The notes under the pieces were generated by a model. That model saw only the letters and a list, made by a program, of their open reading frames with translations, was not told where the DNA came from and searched no databases. From JANJUB01 sp040081075 (GTDB lineage Bacteria > Armatimonadota > Fimbriimonadia > Fimbriimonadales > Fimbriimonadaceae), in contig JBEBHJ010000062.1 in assembly GCA_040081075.1 (NCBI GenBank), forward strand, positions 1-21,174: a stretch of DNA of 21,174 nt. The letters run 5' to 3'. Position 1 is the first letter of the stretch. Every line of letters starts with the position of its first letter. The translations under genes were made by a program, and so were the position numbers. Of the stretch, positions 14,541 to 21,174 are shown piece by piece.

Positions 14541-14934
14541 TGGCGGGGACTACCTCCTCACAGATTTCCTCGCTGAACCCTCGGCTGCGCAAAAATCGCC
14601 ACGCCTTGGCCGCATCAACTTTCTCGTCAAATTTCTTTTTCAAGGCTTCCTGAGCGCGTTCCCGCTCGTTTGGAGATTCAATGTCGCCGGAGTAACCGCG
14701 GCTGTGCAGTTGCACCGCAAGCCGTTCGCTTCCCTTTCCCTTTGATCTCTCCACAAATCGTTGGGCCACTTTCTCGTCGGTCCAGTCGAGTTTTGCGTGT
14801 AGCTCTTTCATCACCGGTTCCGCATGTTCCCCTAACTCATGCCTTTCCAAGAGTGCGCGAATTTCTGATTCAAAGAGGTCTTTCCGTTTAAGCGCACCAA
14901 GCACCAAGGTGAGAGCTGAATTTAGCTCTTCCAT
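14533..14934 (-). CDS. recX: RecX-family regulatory protein
   Basis: 133 residues from ATG 14934; ATG 14946 is also possible. RecX proteins bind RecA filaments and curb recombinase activity in the cytoplasm. The three-helix repeat pattern is visible: 'ALTLVLGALKRKDLFESEIR', then 'KLDWTDEKVAQRFVERSKGK' (the L-x-D-x-x-x-A-x-x-[FY]-V-x-x-R-x-x-KG core), 'LAVQLHSRGYSGDI', and the closing 'AKAWRFLRSRGFSEEICEEV'. RecX is often beside recA, but no recA is here; instead it sits between a conserved hypothetical gene (13-base overlap) and an ABC ATPase gene (8-base overlap). The divergent sequence makes the call likely rather than certain. Confidence 0.72.
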   Translation of the reverse strand: MEELNSALTLVLGALKRKDLFESEIRALLERHELGEHAEPVMKELHAKLDWTDEKVAQRFVERSKGKGSERLAVQLHSRGYSGDIESPNERERAQEALKKKFDEKVDAAKAWRFLRSRGFSEEICEEVVPAND

Positions 14935-15800
14935 GCGCCAATACATTCCTCGATCGTCTTTTGAGGCGGTGGAATGAGCTCCAAGCACTCAATTCCTTCC
15001 CACATGCCACGATCAAGCCCACCCGGGGCGAACTGCAAAGGCATCTTGGGATTACCAACACGATCACCCAGTCGGTAGATTTTTCCCAGCAGGGCGCCTT
15101 GGCAAGCAGAAATCAGCAGGGACCGTGTGGCATCGACGCAGGGATCACTTACCTGATAGCACTCGATCTCGGGGATTCCAAACTTCATCATTCCGAGAGT
15201 GTAAACATGGTTACCCTCGGTGCCCGACTTCGAAAGGACCTGAACCACGTCGCGAGCATCGATTTTGGGATCGGCTTGAGGGGAATGAAAAACCTGGTGC
15301 GGCAACAGATAGCTCCGGGTGATGGGATCGGCCACAACACCGCCCGTGAGATCAGCGAGCCTCGAGCATATTTCCAACAGGAACTTGATGGAGCTGTACA
15401 CCATAGGGTCGTGGCTCTCGAAGGTGAGTTGCATCAAGGTCCAAGTAGCGCTGATTCTTGCGAGCAAATCGGGGTCTAGGCCCGCGGCGAGATTGGACCG
15501 AAGGAAGGGGGCCGGATCGAAGCCGGCTTCTTCTTTGCTTAGAACCAGCATTCGCATGACGGTTTTGCGGTCCATTGTGCTGACGGCATAGGCTCCACGC
15601 ATTAAGGGCTGGCCCAAAATCTCAGGACTTGCCCCCCCTAGCAACGGAACGCAAAAGCCTTGAATCGCCCCATTGCTTGGCTTCGGGCTCGCGATTTGCA
15701 CCGGTGATGGCAAACTCGCTTGAGCCGCCAAAACCGTCATATACGTGTTTCGGGTGATCCCAAATCCAGGAGTTTTGTGACTAAACTTCGGAAGCCGCAT
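14922..15800 (-). CDS. Conserved hypothetical protein of the HTTM operon
   Basis: 292 residues from ATG 15800; a GTG at 15803 and an internal ATG at 15740 are alternatives. There is no signal peptide or membrane segment. Conserved-looking blocks are 'IQGFCVPLLGGA', 'LMQLTFESHDPMVYSSIKFL', 'LADLTGGVVADPITRSYLLP', 'TLGMMKFGIPEIECYQVSDP' and 'GLDRGMWEGIECLELIPPP'. These are reminiscent of DUF4261-type proteins (two-part alpha/beta, unknown role), but I cannot confirm membership. The start overlaps the HTTM gene by 20 bases and the end overlaps recX by 13, so it is translated with both. No catalytic motif recognised. Confidence 0.7.
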   Translation of the reverse strand: MRLPKFSHKTPGFGITRNTYMTVLAAQASLPSPVQIASPKPSNGAIQGFCVPLLGGASPEILGQPLMRGAYAVSTMDRKTVMRMLVLSKEEAGFDPAPFLRSNLAAGLDPDLLARISATWTLMQLTFESHDPMVYSSIKFLLEICSRLADLTGGVVADPITRSYLLPHQVFHSPQADPKIDARDVVQVLSKSGTEGNHVYTLGMMKFGIPEIECYQVSDPCVDATRSLLISACQGALLGKIYRLGDRVGNPKMPLQFAPGGLDRGMWEGIECLELIPPPQKTIEECIGAWKS

Positions 15801-16764
15801 CACTTGTCAGCGTACCCCTCTTAAGCCACCGATCTTTGAAGCGATGTAACCAGCCCGCAACTTCTTCGCCCTGATAAAAGGCAATGTAGCCACTCACGAT
15901 CGTAGTCGCAAAGAACGGGATATTGAAGCTGTACTCAATGTAGCTGTGAAGCGCAATGCCGGAGAGCAAGACCCACTTTCGAGCCGGAGGATAAAACACC
16001 AGAGTGCCGAGCGCAACTTCTACAAGCAAGGTTCCGTATGTAGTTAATCCCACGAACGGTTGTTGCTTCACAAAATCGGGAACCGGAAATCGATCGAACT
16101 CATGAAGCTGCGAAGAATACCAAGTTGCCGTGCCATCTACCCAAGTAGATCCGGTCCACTTCCACCAGGCAGTGAGCACGTAACAAATTGCAATCTGAAT
16201 CTGAATAAGCCGCTGGGGCCAAAGCGAGACTGCTCGCTGAGCCAGCCCCCGACGCGCCTCAAAGAGCCGATCCAGCGAAAAGGCAGCCGAAGAATGCCCG
16301 AGCGCGAGGTAAATCACAAACAAGCGCAACAGGCTGTCACCGGCGTGGATGATGAGCGGGTTACGCAGATGGAGCGACGTCATTCCCAGCGCCAACAAGA
16401 CCCCAGTGAAGCGCGCTTTGAAGCCCAACATGAAACACAGTGAAAGAATGAGCGAGCAAACCCAAACCGTAACCACCCACGTATCGGAGGAGTTCGGCCC
16501 AATCACCGAAATTCGCGGCATTGAGAACGGTAGGGTCATCTCCAGGCTCGAACCGTAGAAAATCTTATTGGAAGGGTAGGCCAACCAACGTGCCATCGTT
16601 TCTCCAGAAACAAAGCCCTTCTGCCCGAAGTAGTTCATCAGGTCGGTCCCCATAACGAGCAGGTTGGTGAATACAAAGAACCCGCACAGAACGCGCAGCA
16701 ATCCCATCGATTCGGGACGTCCCCGTCCAAAGCACCAAACATCAACCCGCTTCAGCCAATCCAT
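15781..16764 (-). CDS. HTTM-domain membrane protein (vitamin-K-dependent carboxylase-like)
   Basis: 327 residues with about eight hydrophobic segments. HTTM hallmarks are 'LHLRNPLIIHAGDSLLRLFV' at 131-150, 'SLDRLFEARRG' at 163-173, and 'RLIQIQIAICYVLTAWWKWT' at 185-204 followed by 'G-x-x-W-x-DGTA'. In the founding enzyme (gamma-glutamyl carboxylase) this region holds the epoxidation/carboxylation site, but most bacterial HTTM proteins have no known reaction. The ATG overlaps the preceding stop as TGATG, a tight translational coupling with the gene at 16764-17393. Membrane location is sure; activity is not. Confidence 0.85.
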   Translation of the reverse strand: MDWLKRVDVWCFGRGRPESMGLLRVLCGFFVFTNLLVMGTDLMNYFGQKGFVSGETMARWLAYPSNKIFYGSSLEMTLPFSMPRISVIGPNSSDTWVVTVWVCSLILSLCFMLGFKARFTGVLLALGMTSLHLRNPLIIHAGDSLLRLFVIYLALGHSSAAFSLDRLFEARRGLAQRAVSLWPQRLIQIQIAICYVLTAWWKWTGSTWVDGTATWYSSQLHEFDRFPVPDFVKQQPFVGLTTYGTLLVEVALGTLVFYPPARKWVLLSGIALHSYIEYSFNIPFFATTIVSGYIAFYQGEEVAGWLHRFKDRWLKRGTLTSDAASEV

Positions 16765-17393
16765 CAGAGCTTAGACTCCTCGACTTGATATTCAACGAGG
16801 AGCTCGTTGGAATAGGGACCGTCATTGGTGGGACTCTTGGAGTGATTACCATTCAAGAAGTCTGAAAAACTTATGGTCGGTGGAGTTATTTTGAGGTGCC
16901 GGTAAAGGCGGACAAGTTCTGGGGGGTTTTTGGGGTCAGTGTAGTTCTCTCGGGCGATCCATTGGCATAGGTCGGGCCAGAGATAGGCGTAATCTTCCGA
17001 GTTTGCTCGCTCGAAGAACTTTCGATATCGCTCCTTGTCAAATTTCTTGAAAAGCGGCATGGTTTTGATTCGGGGGTAAACCCAGTTTTTGACCGTACCG
17101 TCTTTGAACTGAACTTCGGCATCGCCCCAAACATCTCGGTTCGACGGGTTGGGGGCAAACATATCCCAGGATTGCCACACGCCAAAACTCAACATGTACT
17201 GCTGCACCGGGCTTGGCCTCAGCCAATCTTTGTTGAATTTCAAAAGAACATCGGTCCCGGTTGGGGGCAGTATTCCAACCGCGACACCGTTTGGCGGCGC
17301 GGGCAGGGTCCACACGAGGACCGCGAAAATGTGGAAGAAAAAGAGGCTCTTAAGGAGCGTTCTTTGCCACTTGGGTCGTTCTGGTTGCTCCAC
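16764..17393 (-). CDS. DUF5819-like membrane protein, partner of the HTTM protein
   Basis: 209 residues from GTG 17393. The frame is open much further upstream, but that part only mirrors ispH on the other strand. Residues about 10-33 ('LLKSLFFFHIFAVLVWTLPA') form one membrane segment; the rest should be outside. 'GVWQSWDMFAPNPSNRDVWG' is the telling motif: proteins with a W-x-[ML]-FAPNP core are often encoded beside HTTM genes, as in the DUF5819 family. The remainder is polar and Trp/Tyr rich ('YLWPDLCQWIARENY'). It is first in the five-gene operon. TACAAC seven bases before the GTG is a weak -10 candidate. Confidence 0.7.
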   Translation of the reverse strand: MEQPERPKWQRTLLKSLFFFHIFAVLVWTLPAPPNGVAVGILPPTGTDVLLKFNKDWLRPSPVQQYMLSFGVWQSWDMFAPNPSNRDVWGDAEVQFKDGTVKNWVYPRIKTMPLFKKFDKERYRKFFERANSEDYAYLWPDLCQWIARENYTDPKNPPELVRLYRHLKITPPTISFSDFLNGNHSKSPTNDGPYSNELLVEYQVEESKL

Positions 17394-17432
17394 CCTTTCA
17401 GTTGTACCGGATATGGAAAGCCTGCGTCGGCG

Positions 17433-17438
17433 TACAAT
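17433..17438 (+). promoter_or_regulatory. -10 box of leaderless type for ispH
   Basis: TACAAT (5 of 6 to TATAAT) is followed by six bases (TAGACA) and the TTG start at 17445. The short 51-base gap to the divergent GTG at 17393 must also hold the promoter of the opposite operon. Confidence 0.55.
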
Positions 17439-17444
17439 TAGACA

Positions 17445-18386
17445 TTGGAAAAGATTCTTCTTGCGGCGCCTCGTGGTTTTTGTGCGGGAGTAGCCTATGC
17501 TATCGAGGTTGTCGACCTTGCCCTGAAAATTCATGGTGCCCCAATCTACGTGCGCCACGCTATTGTTCATAACGAATATGTCGTTCGTAGTTTTGAGCAG
17601 CGAGGCGTAATTTTTGTTGAAGATATCTCCGAGATTCCGGAAAACGCGGTTGTGGTCTTCTCTGCGCACGGGGTGTCGCCCGAGGTGCGGCGCCAATCGG
17701 CCGAGCGAAACCTTACGATTATTGACGCGACTTGCCCACTTGTAACCAAAGTTCACAACGAGGCCAAGCACTACGCCAAGAAAGACTTTTTCATGATCTA
17801 TATTGGTCACGAGGGACACGTCGAAGCTGAAGGAACGATGGGAGAAGCGCCCGAGCGAATGGTGCTGGTTGAGTCGCCGGAAGATGTCGAGCGGCTGAAT
17901 CTGCCTCACTACGAGAACCTTGCGGTTTTGACTCAAACAACGCTGAGCGTGGATGAAGTCCAGCGCACGATGAGTGCGCTGAAGGCCAAGTTTCCGCATA
18001 TTCAAACCCCGGCGAAAGAGGATATTTGTTACGCGACAACGAACAGACAGGCCGCGGTTCGCGCCCTGGCGGCGGAGTGCGATTTGGTCTTGGTGATCGG
18101 CTCAACCATGTCTTCAAACTCAAACCGACTTCGCGAAGTAGCTGAAGCGCTCGGCGTTGAAGCCCACCTCCTGATGTCGCCGGAGGACGTGCAACCTTCG
18201 TGGCGCGAGAGGCGGGTTATCGGCATCACGAGCGGAGCTTCCACTCCCGAGCACCTGCTCGAATCCATCGTGGGCCGGCTCCTTGAATCTGCCCCCACGA
18301 CTCCAGTAGAGATTCTCGAAACAATCAAGGAAGAAGTCAACTTCAAACCGTCACGCGACTTGATCCAACTGGCGATGGTCTCTTAG
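17445..18386 (+). CDS. ispH: 4-hydroxy-3-methylbut-2-enyl diphosphate reductase
   Basis: Last enzyme of the MEP isoprenoid pathway; cytosolic [4Fe-4S] reductase converting HMBPP to IPP and DMAPP. 313 residues, normal length. The three cluster cysteines are C13 ('PRGFCAGV'), C97 ('IDATCPLV') and C195 ('DICYATTNRQ'). Substrate contacts are seen in 'IVHN' (H42), 'SAHG' (H75), 'GHEGHVEAEGTMGE' (H125, E127), the 'TQTTLS' threonines and 'SSNSNRL'. The start is a TTG because the conserved N-terminus MEKILLAAPRGFCAG begins there and no upstream ATG fits. The gene diverges from the HTTM operon and lacks a Shine-Dalgarno. Confidence 0.97.
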   Translation: MEKILLAAPRGFCAGVAYAIEVVDLALKIHGAPIYVRHAIVHNEYVVRSFEQRGVIFVEDISEIPENAVVVFSAHGVSPEVRRQSAERNLTIIDATCPLVTKVHNEAKHYAKKDFFMIYIGHEGHVEAEGTMGEAPERMVLVESPEDVERLNLPHYENLAVLTQTTLSVDEVQRTMSALKAKFPHIQTPAKEDICYATTNRQAAVRALAAECDLVLVIGSTMSSNSNRLREVAEALGVEAHLLMSPEDVQPSWRERRVIGITSGASTPEHLLESIVGRLLESAPTTPVEILETIKEEVNFKPSRDLIQLAMVS

Positions 18387-18468
18387 TTTTTCGGGAACTT
18401 TAGGAACCTTGTAAAACCCAGCAAATTCTTGCTGAACACTTCCATGTCGAGGGGACATTTAAATTTAC

Positions 18469-18942
18469 ATGGACATTCTAGACAACATCCGAATCGCCAA
18501 GCCGTGCAGTGAAGCATGGTCAGAAATGACCGGCGACGATCGCGTTCGACACTGTGAGAAGTGCAAACTCAACGTGTTCAATCTCGCCGAAATGACGTCT
18601 CAAGAGGCGAGAGAACTCATCCAGAATCGTGAGGGGCGCACTTGCGTGCGGTTGTATCAACGCGCCGATGGCAAAATCCTGACGAAGGATTGCCCTAGAG
18701 GATTGGAGACTTTCCGGTTCGGGATCGCACGCGCACTCACCGTTGCGGCGGGGCTTGCTCTCTTTTGCGTCGCCCTGGCAAAGCTTGACCAAAATGCGAA
18801 ACCGGGACAGTTGACCCGCTACAAGGAGAAGGCTAAGGAGTTTGAGCCGATTCGGAAGATCATTGAGTTTGTGGAACCTACCAATTACAGCACAGTGGCA
18901 GGCGACATGGTTTACATTCCTCCTACAACGGGAAAGCCTTAA
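18469..18942 (+). CDS. Small membrane protein with N-terminal Cys-rich (zinc-ribbon-like) domain
   Basis: 157 residues. The N-terminal cytosolic part has C13 ('IAKPCSEAWSEMTGDDRVRH'), C29 and C32 ('HCEKCKLNVFNL'), C59 ('GRTCVRLYQRADG') and C75 ('TKDCPRG'). The order C-x-x-x-W-x-x-M-x-G, C-x-x-C, CVR-x-Y-x-R-x-DG, DCP is shared by a widespread uncharacterised family in several environmental phyla. The Cys pairs suggest metal binding. Residues about 86-103 are one membrane helix, and the C-terminal 50 residues are charged and probably external. It ends in a TTAA shared with the convergent propeller gene. Function unknown. Confidence 0.8.
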   Translation: MDILDNIRIAKPCSEAWSEMTGDDRVRHCEKCKLNVFNLAEMTSQEARELIQNREGRTCVRLYQRADGKILTKDCPRGLETFRFGIARALTVAAGLALFCVALAKLDQNAKPGQLTRYKEKAKEFEPIRKIIEFVEPTNYSTVAGDMVYIPPTTGKP

Positions 18943-20006
18943 TCCACCCAATCAGCGACGAAGATATTGGTTTCACCTTTTACGTTGCCGTTTCGGTTTG
19001 AGGCGAACACGATTTTGCGGCCATCTCGAGAAAACATCGGAAATCCATCAAAATCAGGTGTAAACGTGATCTGCTTCAAGCCGGAGCCATCGGTATTCAC
19101 CATGAATAGGTTGAACTCGCGGCCCTTTGGATCGCCATAGTTTGAGCAGAAGATAACGCGTTTACCATCAGGATGAATGAACGGGGCGAAACTGGCCGAA
19201 CCAAGCTTCGTCAGTTGGCGCTTATTGTTGCCATTAGAGTCCATGAGCCAAATCTCCAGCTTGCTTGGGCGAACCATATTTTGTGCAAAAAGAGCCTTGA
19301 AGTCGTCCAGCTCGGTTTGCGATTCGATCAAATCTCGGCGGTAGGCGATTTGCTTGCCGTCCCAGCTCACAAACGGTCCGCCATCGTAGCCTGGGTCATT
19401 GGTCAAACGGCGAATGTTAGTCCCATCGGGGTTTGCACGATAGATCTCGAGATCACCTTCAAAACCTCCGGTGAACGTAATGTACTTCCCGTTCGGGTCT
19501 ACGGTGGTTTCGGCAAGATATCCGTTCTTGGAAACTAACTTTTTCAAACCGGTTCCGTCCACATTCGCCTTGTAGATCGAGAACTCCGGGTTCACCATCC
19601 AGACATAGCCCTTACTCATGTCGACCGGTTTCTGGGCTCCCTCATTGCGTTCATGCGTACTGCTGAAAACGATGCTCTTGCCGTCTGGCGTGAAGTAGCT
19701 ACAAGTGCAACGGCCCAGCCCCGTGCTAACAAGCTTTTTCTTGGAGCCGTCCGCGTTCATCGTGAAAATCTGCTCATCCGGGAACGCGGGTTGTCGCGCT
19801 TGATAAATGATCTTCGATCCGTCTTTGCTCCAGTACGCCTCTGCGTTCTGCCCTCCAAATGTCAACTGTCGAATGTTCTTCATGTGTGGCTCGTCGGGCG
19901 AAGCTTGTACAGCACGCCACGTTGGCCAAGAGCTCATTTGAGTGGTTTGAGTGAGAAGCAAGGCGATCGAAGCAATCACGCATAAATGTTGGCGCATTTG
20001 GTTCAT
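18939..20006 (-). CDS. TolB-like PD40 beta-propeller, exported
   Basis: 355 residues with an N-terminal hydrophobic signal segment ('LCVIASIALLLTQTTQ'; ATG 19997 is an alternative start). Six PD40/WD40-like blades are readable: 'SKDGSKIIYQ', 'TPDGKSIVFSS', 'DPNGKYITFTG', 'SWDGKQIAYRR', 'HPDGKRVIFCS' and 'SRDGRKIVFAS', each separated by strands of the type 'IYRANPDGTNIRRLT'. This is the TolB-type six-bladed propeller, usually periplasmic. No TolA/Pal neighbours, amidohydrolase or peptidase domain is attached, so it is not necessarily TolB itself; binding of a protein or glycan partner is inferred. Confidence 0.88.
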   Translation of the reverse strand: MNQMRQHLCVIASIALLLTQTTQMSSWPTWRAVQASPDEPHMKNIRQLTFGGQNAEAYWSKDGSKIIYQARQPAFPDEQIFTMNADGSKKKLVSTGLGRCTCSYFTPDGKSIVFSSTHERNEGAQKPVDMSKGYVWMVNPEFSIYKANVDGTGLKKLVSKNGYLAETTVDPNGKYITFTGGFEGDLEIYRANPDGTNIRRLTNDPGYDGGPFVSWDGKQIAYRRDLIESQTELDDFKALFAQNMVRPSKLEIWLMDSNGNNKRQLTKLGSASFAPFIHPDGKRVIFCSNYGDPKGREFNLFMVNTDGSGLKQITFTPDFDGFPMFSRDGRKIVFASNRNGNVKGETNIFVADWVD

Positions 20007-20073
20007 CGACTATTGACCAGCATGATGAACGTTTGCTTGGCCTATCTTGACGCAAAATTCATGTCCGGCGGAC

Positions 20074-20107
20074 AAAAAAGCCCTGCGGGTTTACTACGTC
20101 CGCAGGG
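20074..20107 (-). terminator. Intrinsic terminator of the STN-protein operon
   Basis: On the minus strand a perfect 8-bp stem (CCCTGCGG/CCGCAGGG) with an 11-base loop is followed by CTTTTTTG. It lies about 30 bases after the stop of the 20137-20799 gene and separates it from the PD40 gene. Confidence 0.85.
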
Positions 20108-20136
20108 AAGTTGGAGGCACAAAAGCGACGGTGCGT

Positions 20137-20799
20137 TTAACCGGATTTACCAGCCGAACCTGTCTTGGTGATAAGAATTTGACCGGAAGTTATGAAGCTC
20201 CAGTTAAGACCAGCGGCTTTGCACAGCTCGGTCAAGGCAAACTTGAGGGTCACTCGGTCGAGAACTGCATCCATTTTGTAGGATGGAATCGAAGAATCGA
20301 GGATGATTTGAACTCCAGCTTGCTTGCCAAGTTCTTGGCAGAGAACGCGGATGTCAGTTTTCTTAAGATTTGTCTTTAACACTGAGTTAATAATCTGATC
20401 CTCACTCTTTGGCTTTGGGGTATTCGTTACCAGACGAATCGGTTGAGCCATTTTCGTTTCAACTTCGGGGAGCCTTTCAGCATAAACCGGCGGAACAAGA
20501 GTGGTCTTTACTGCCGCTTTCGGCTTGGCTTTGTCGATGTAATACACGCCGTCGCGCACCGTAAAGGCTAGATTCGCGTTCTGACAAACGACTTTGAGTG
20601 CATCTAGAAACGGACGGTCTTGCAACGAGATATAGAGAACAAATCGATTGCTCGGCGTGAAGACGTAGTTTTGCTTTGCCTGAGTGAATATCTCATGGAT
20701 AACGGATCGAACGTCCTCGCCTTTGGCGTTGACATTAACATTTTGAGCGACGCTAAGGGTGGTCGCGAGAATGGAGAGAGTTATTAGGATCTTTTTCAT
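20137..20799 (-). CDS. Exported protein with two STN (secretin/TonB N-terminal short) domains
   Basis: 220 residues with a signal peptide (MKKILITLSILATTLSVAQ). Repeat 1 at about 22-89 runs 'VRSVIHEIFTQAKQNYVFTP' to 'YISLQDRPFLDALKVVCQNA' and 'VRDGVYYID'. Repeat 2 at about 146-212 runs 'KKTDIRVLCQELGKQAGVQI' to 'VTLKFALTELCKAAGLNWSF' and 'SGQILI'. Both follow the STN/N0 pattern of PilQ-type secretins (helix, strand, [LV]-x-L-x-[DN]-x-[PT]-x-x-[DA]-AL, strand). No secretin barrel follows, so it could be an accessory periplasmic ring or pilot protein of a type II/IV-pilus system. ATG has AAAGG seven bases upstream and lies three bases after the preceding stop, so the two genes form an operon. 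Confidence 0.8.
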   Translation of the reverse strand: MKKILITLSILATTLSVAQNVNVNAKGEDVRSVIHEIFTQAKQNYVFTPSNRFVLYISLQDRPFLDALKVVCQNANLAFTVRDGVYYIDKAKPKAAVKTTLVPPVYAERLPEVETKMAQPIRLVTNTPKPKSEDQIINSVLKTNLKKTDIRVLCQELGKQAGVQIILDSSIPSYKMDAVLDRVTLKFALTELCKAAGLNWSFITSGQILITKTGSAGKSG

Positions 20800-20802
20800 G
20801 AC

Positions 20803-21174
20803 TTAACCTTTGCTGATGTTGATGAAACTTGACGTGTTGGACTTGGAGGCTCGCTTCGAACGGGTCTTCGAAGCTCGGGAAACTGCGCGAACCGGAACTT
20901 TAGGCTTTTCGGAGACGCCTTCGCGCTTCGAGAACTCGTCGAGCGCCTTTTCCATGTCACCAGGATTTGTTTGACCCTCATCTTTGAGTGCAGCCTCAAA
21001 GAGGTCTGGGAGGGGCGCGGGCATATTCGGTTCTGGTTTGGCAATCTGAATCGCAGATGAGTCACCCGTTGTGACGGCCGGTTGCGGTCCACTCATTACG
21101 AAGTTAGTCGATTTGTTCGCGGCAACCGAGGTAGCCTTTTCGCCAAACAGGCGAGTTGGGTCTTTGGCAACTAT
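20803..21174 (-). CDS. Protein with basic Ser/Lys-rich tail, 5' end beyond the window
   Basis: The frame is open to the window edge, giving 123 visible residues before the TAA. The ATG at 21096 is probably internal, since upstream residues continue naturally ('VAKDPTRLFGEKATSV'). The visible part is Pro/Ala/Ser rich and likely disordered, with an acidic 'DLFEAALKDEGQ' segment and a final strongly basic run 'SKTRSKRASKSN'. No family recognised. Its tight spacing with the STN protein suggests a role in the same envelope or pilus-like apparatus; this is inference. Confidence 0.6.
   Translation of the reverse strand: MVAKDPTRLFGEKATSVAANKSTNFVMSGPQPAVTTGDSSAIQIAKPEPNMPAPLPDLFEAALKDEGQTNPGDMEKALDEFSKREGVSEKPKVPVRAVSRASKTRSKRASKSNTSSFINISKG

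Noticed and set aside
14961..15479. Plus-strand frame of 172 residues
   Set aside because: Mirror of the conserved hypothetical gene; no start signal and no conserved motif.
17394..18005. Upstream 204-residue extension of the DUF5819-like gene
   Set aside because: It lies wholly opposite ispH, has no domain content and reads as low-complexity shadow; the GTG at 17393 is the last start before the membrane segment.
18393..18420. GGAAC-type ECF sigma promoter before the Cys-rich gene
   Set aside because: GGAAC occurs twice but no matching -10 at the expected distance was found.
18419..18434. Hairpin CAGCAA-4-TTGCTG after ispH as terminator
   Set aside because: The stem is short and AT-rich and no T-run follows.

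Overview
The window looks like bacterial chromosome of moderate GC content. Many of its genes encode exported proteins: secreted beta-propellers, Ig-like repeats, a CocE-type hydrolase and a secretin-like STN protein. The mix (MalG-type permease with a very large insert, HTTM protein, Rhs debris, DUF433, PD40 propeller) would fit Armatimonadota, perhaps Fimbriimonadia. That assignment is inference from family content; no rRNA or other decisive marker is present. I see no CRISPR array, complete insertion sequence, prophage or replication origin.

Layout. Bases 1-3991 are accessory in character. A truncated secreted propeller/Ig-like gene (1-944) and a paralogous complete one (1891-3624, minus) flank a gene-poor stretch. 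That stretch holds an Imm26-like small ORF, two or three tiny ORFs and an 18-bp perfect palindrome. An orphan Rhs-core fragment follows at 3641-3991. From 4088 to 11075 the content is more ordinary: glutamate-family dehydrogenase (minus), two exported small proteins (plus), an alpha-amino-acid-ester-hydrolase-like S15/CocE enzyme (plus), a DUF433 protein (minus) and an ABC sugar permease with an insert of about 250 residues (minus). Bases 11230-13421 hold a two-gene unit. Its first gene is a secreted transglutaminase-like protein broken by a one-base deficit in a G-run, and a TTTC tandem repeat lies directly upstream of its -10 box. Its second gene has a copper-amine-oxidase-N-like C-terminus.

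A tRNA-Lys(UUU) lies at 13770-13845. The minus-strand run 17393 to 13908 is a tightly overlapping five-gene operon: DUF5819-like membrane protein, HTTM protein, conserved hypothetical, RecX-like protein, LolD/MacB-type ATPase. ispH diverges from it on the plus strand. Last come a small Cys-rich membrane protein, a six-repeat PD40 propeller, a double-STN protein with a clear intrinsic terminator, and the end of a basic-tailed gene that runs off the window.

The most general signal is regulatory. At five independent starts (one ATG, three GTG, one TTG) a -10-like hexamer ends exactly 6 bp before the start codon. That places the predicted transcription start on, or within a base or two of, the start codon, which suggests leaderless mRNAs. 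Genes inside operons and the coupled gene at 12624 use overlaps or Shine-Dalgarno sites instead.
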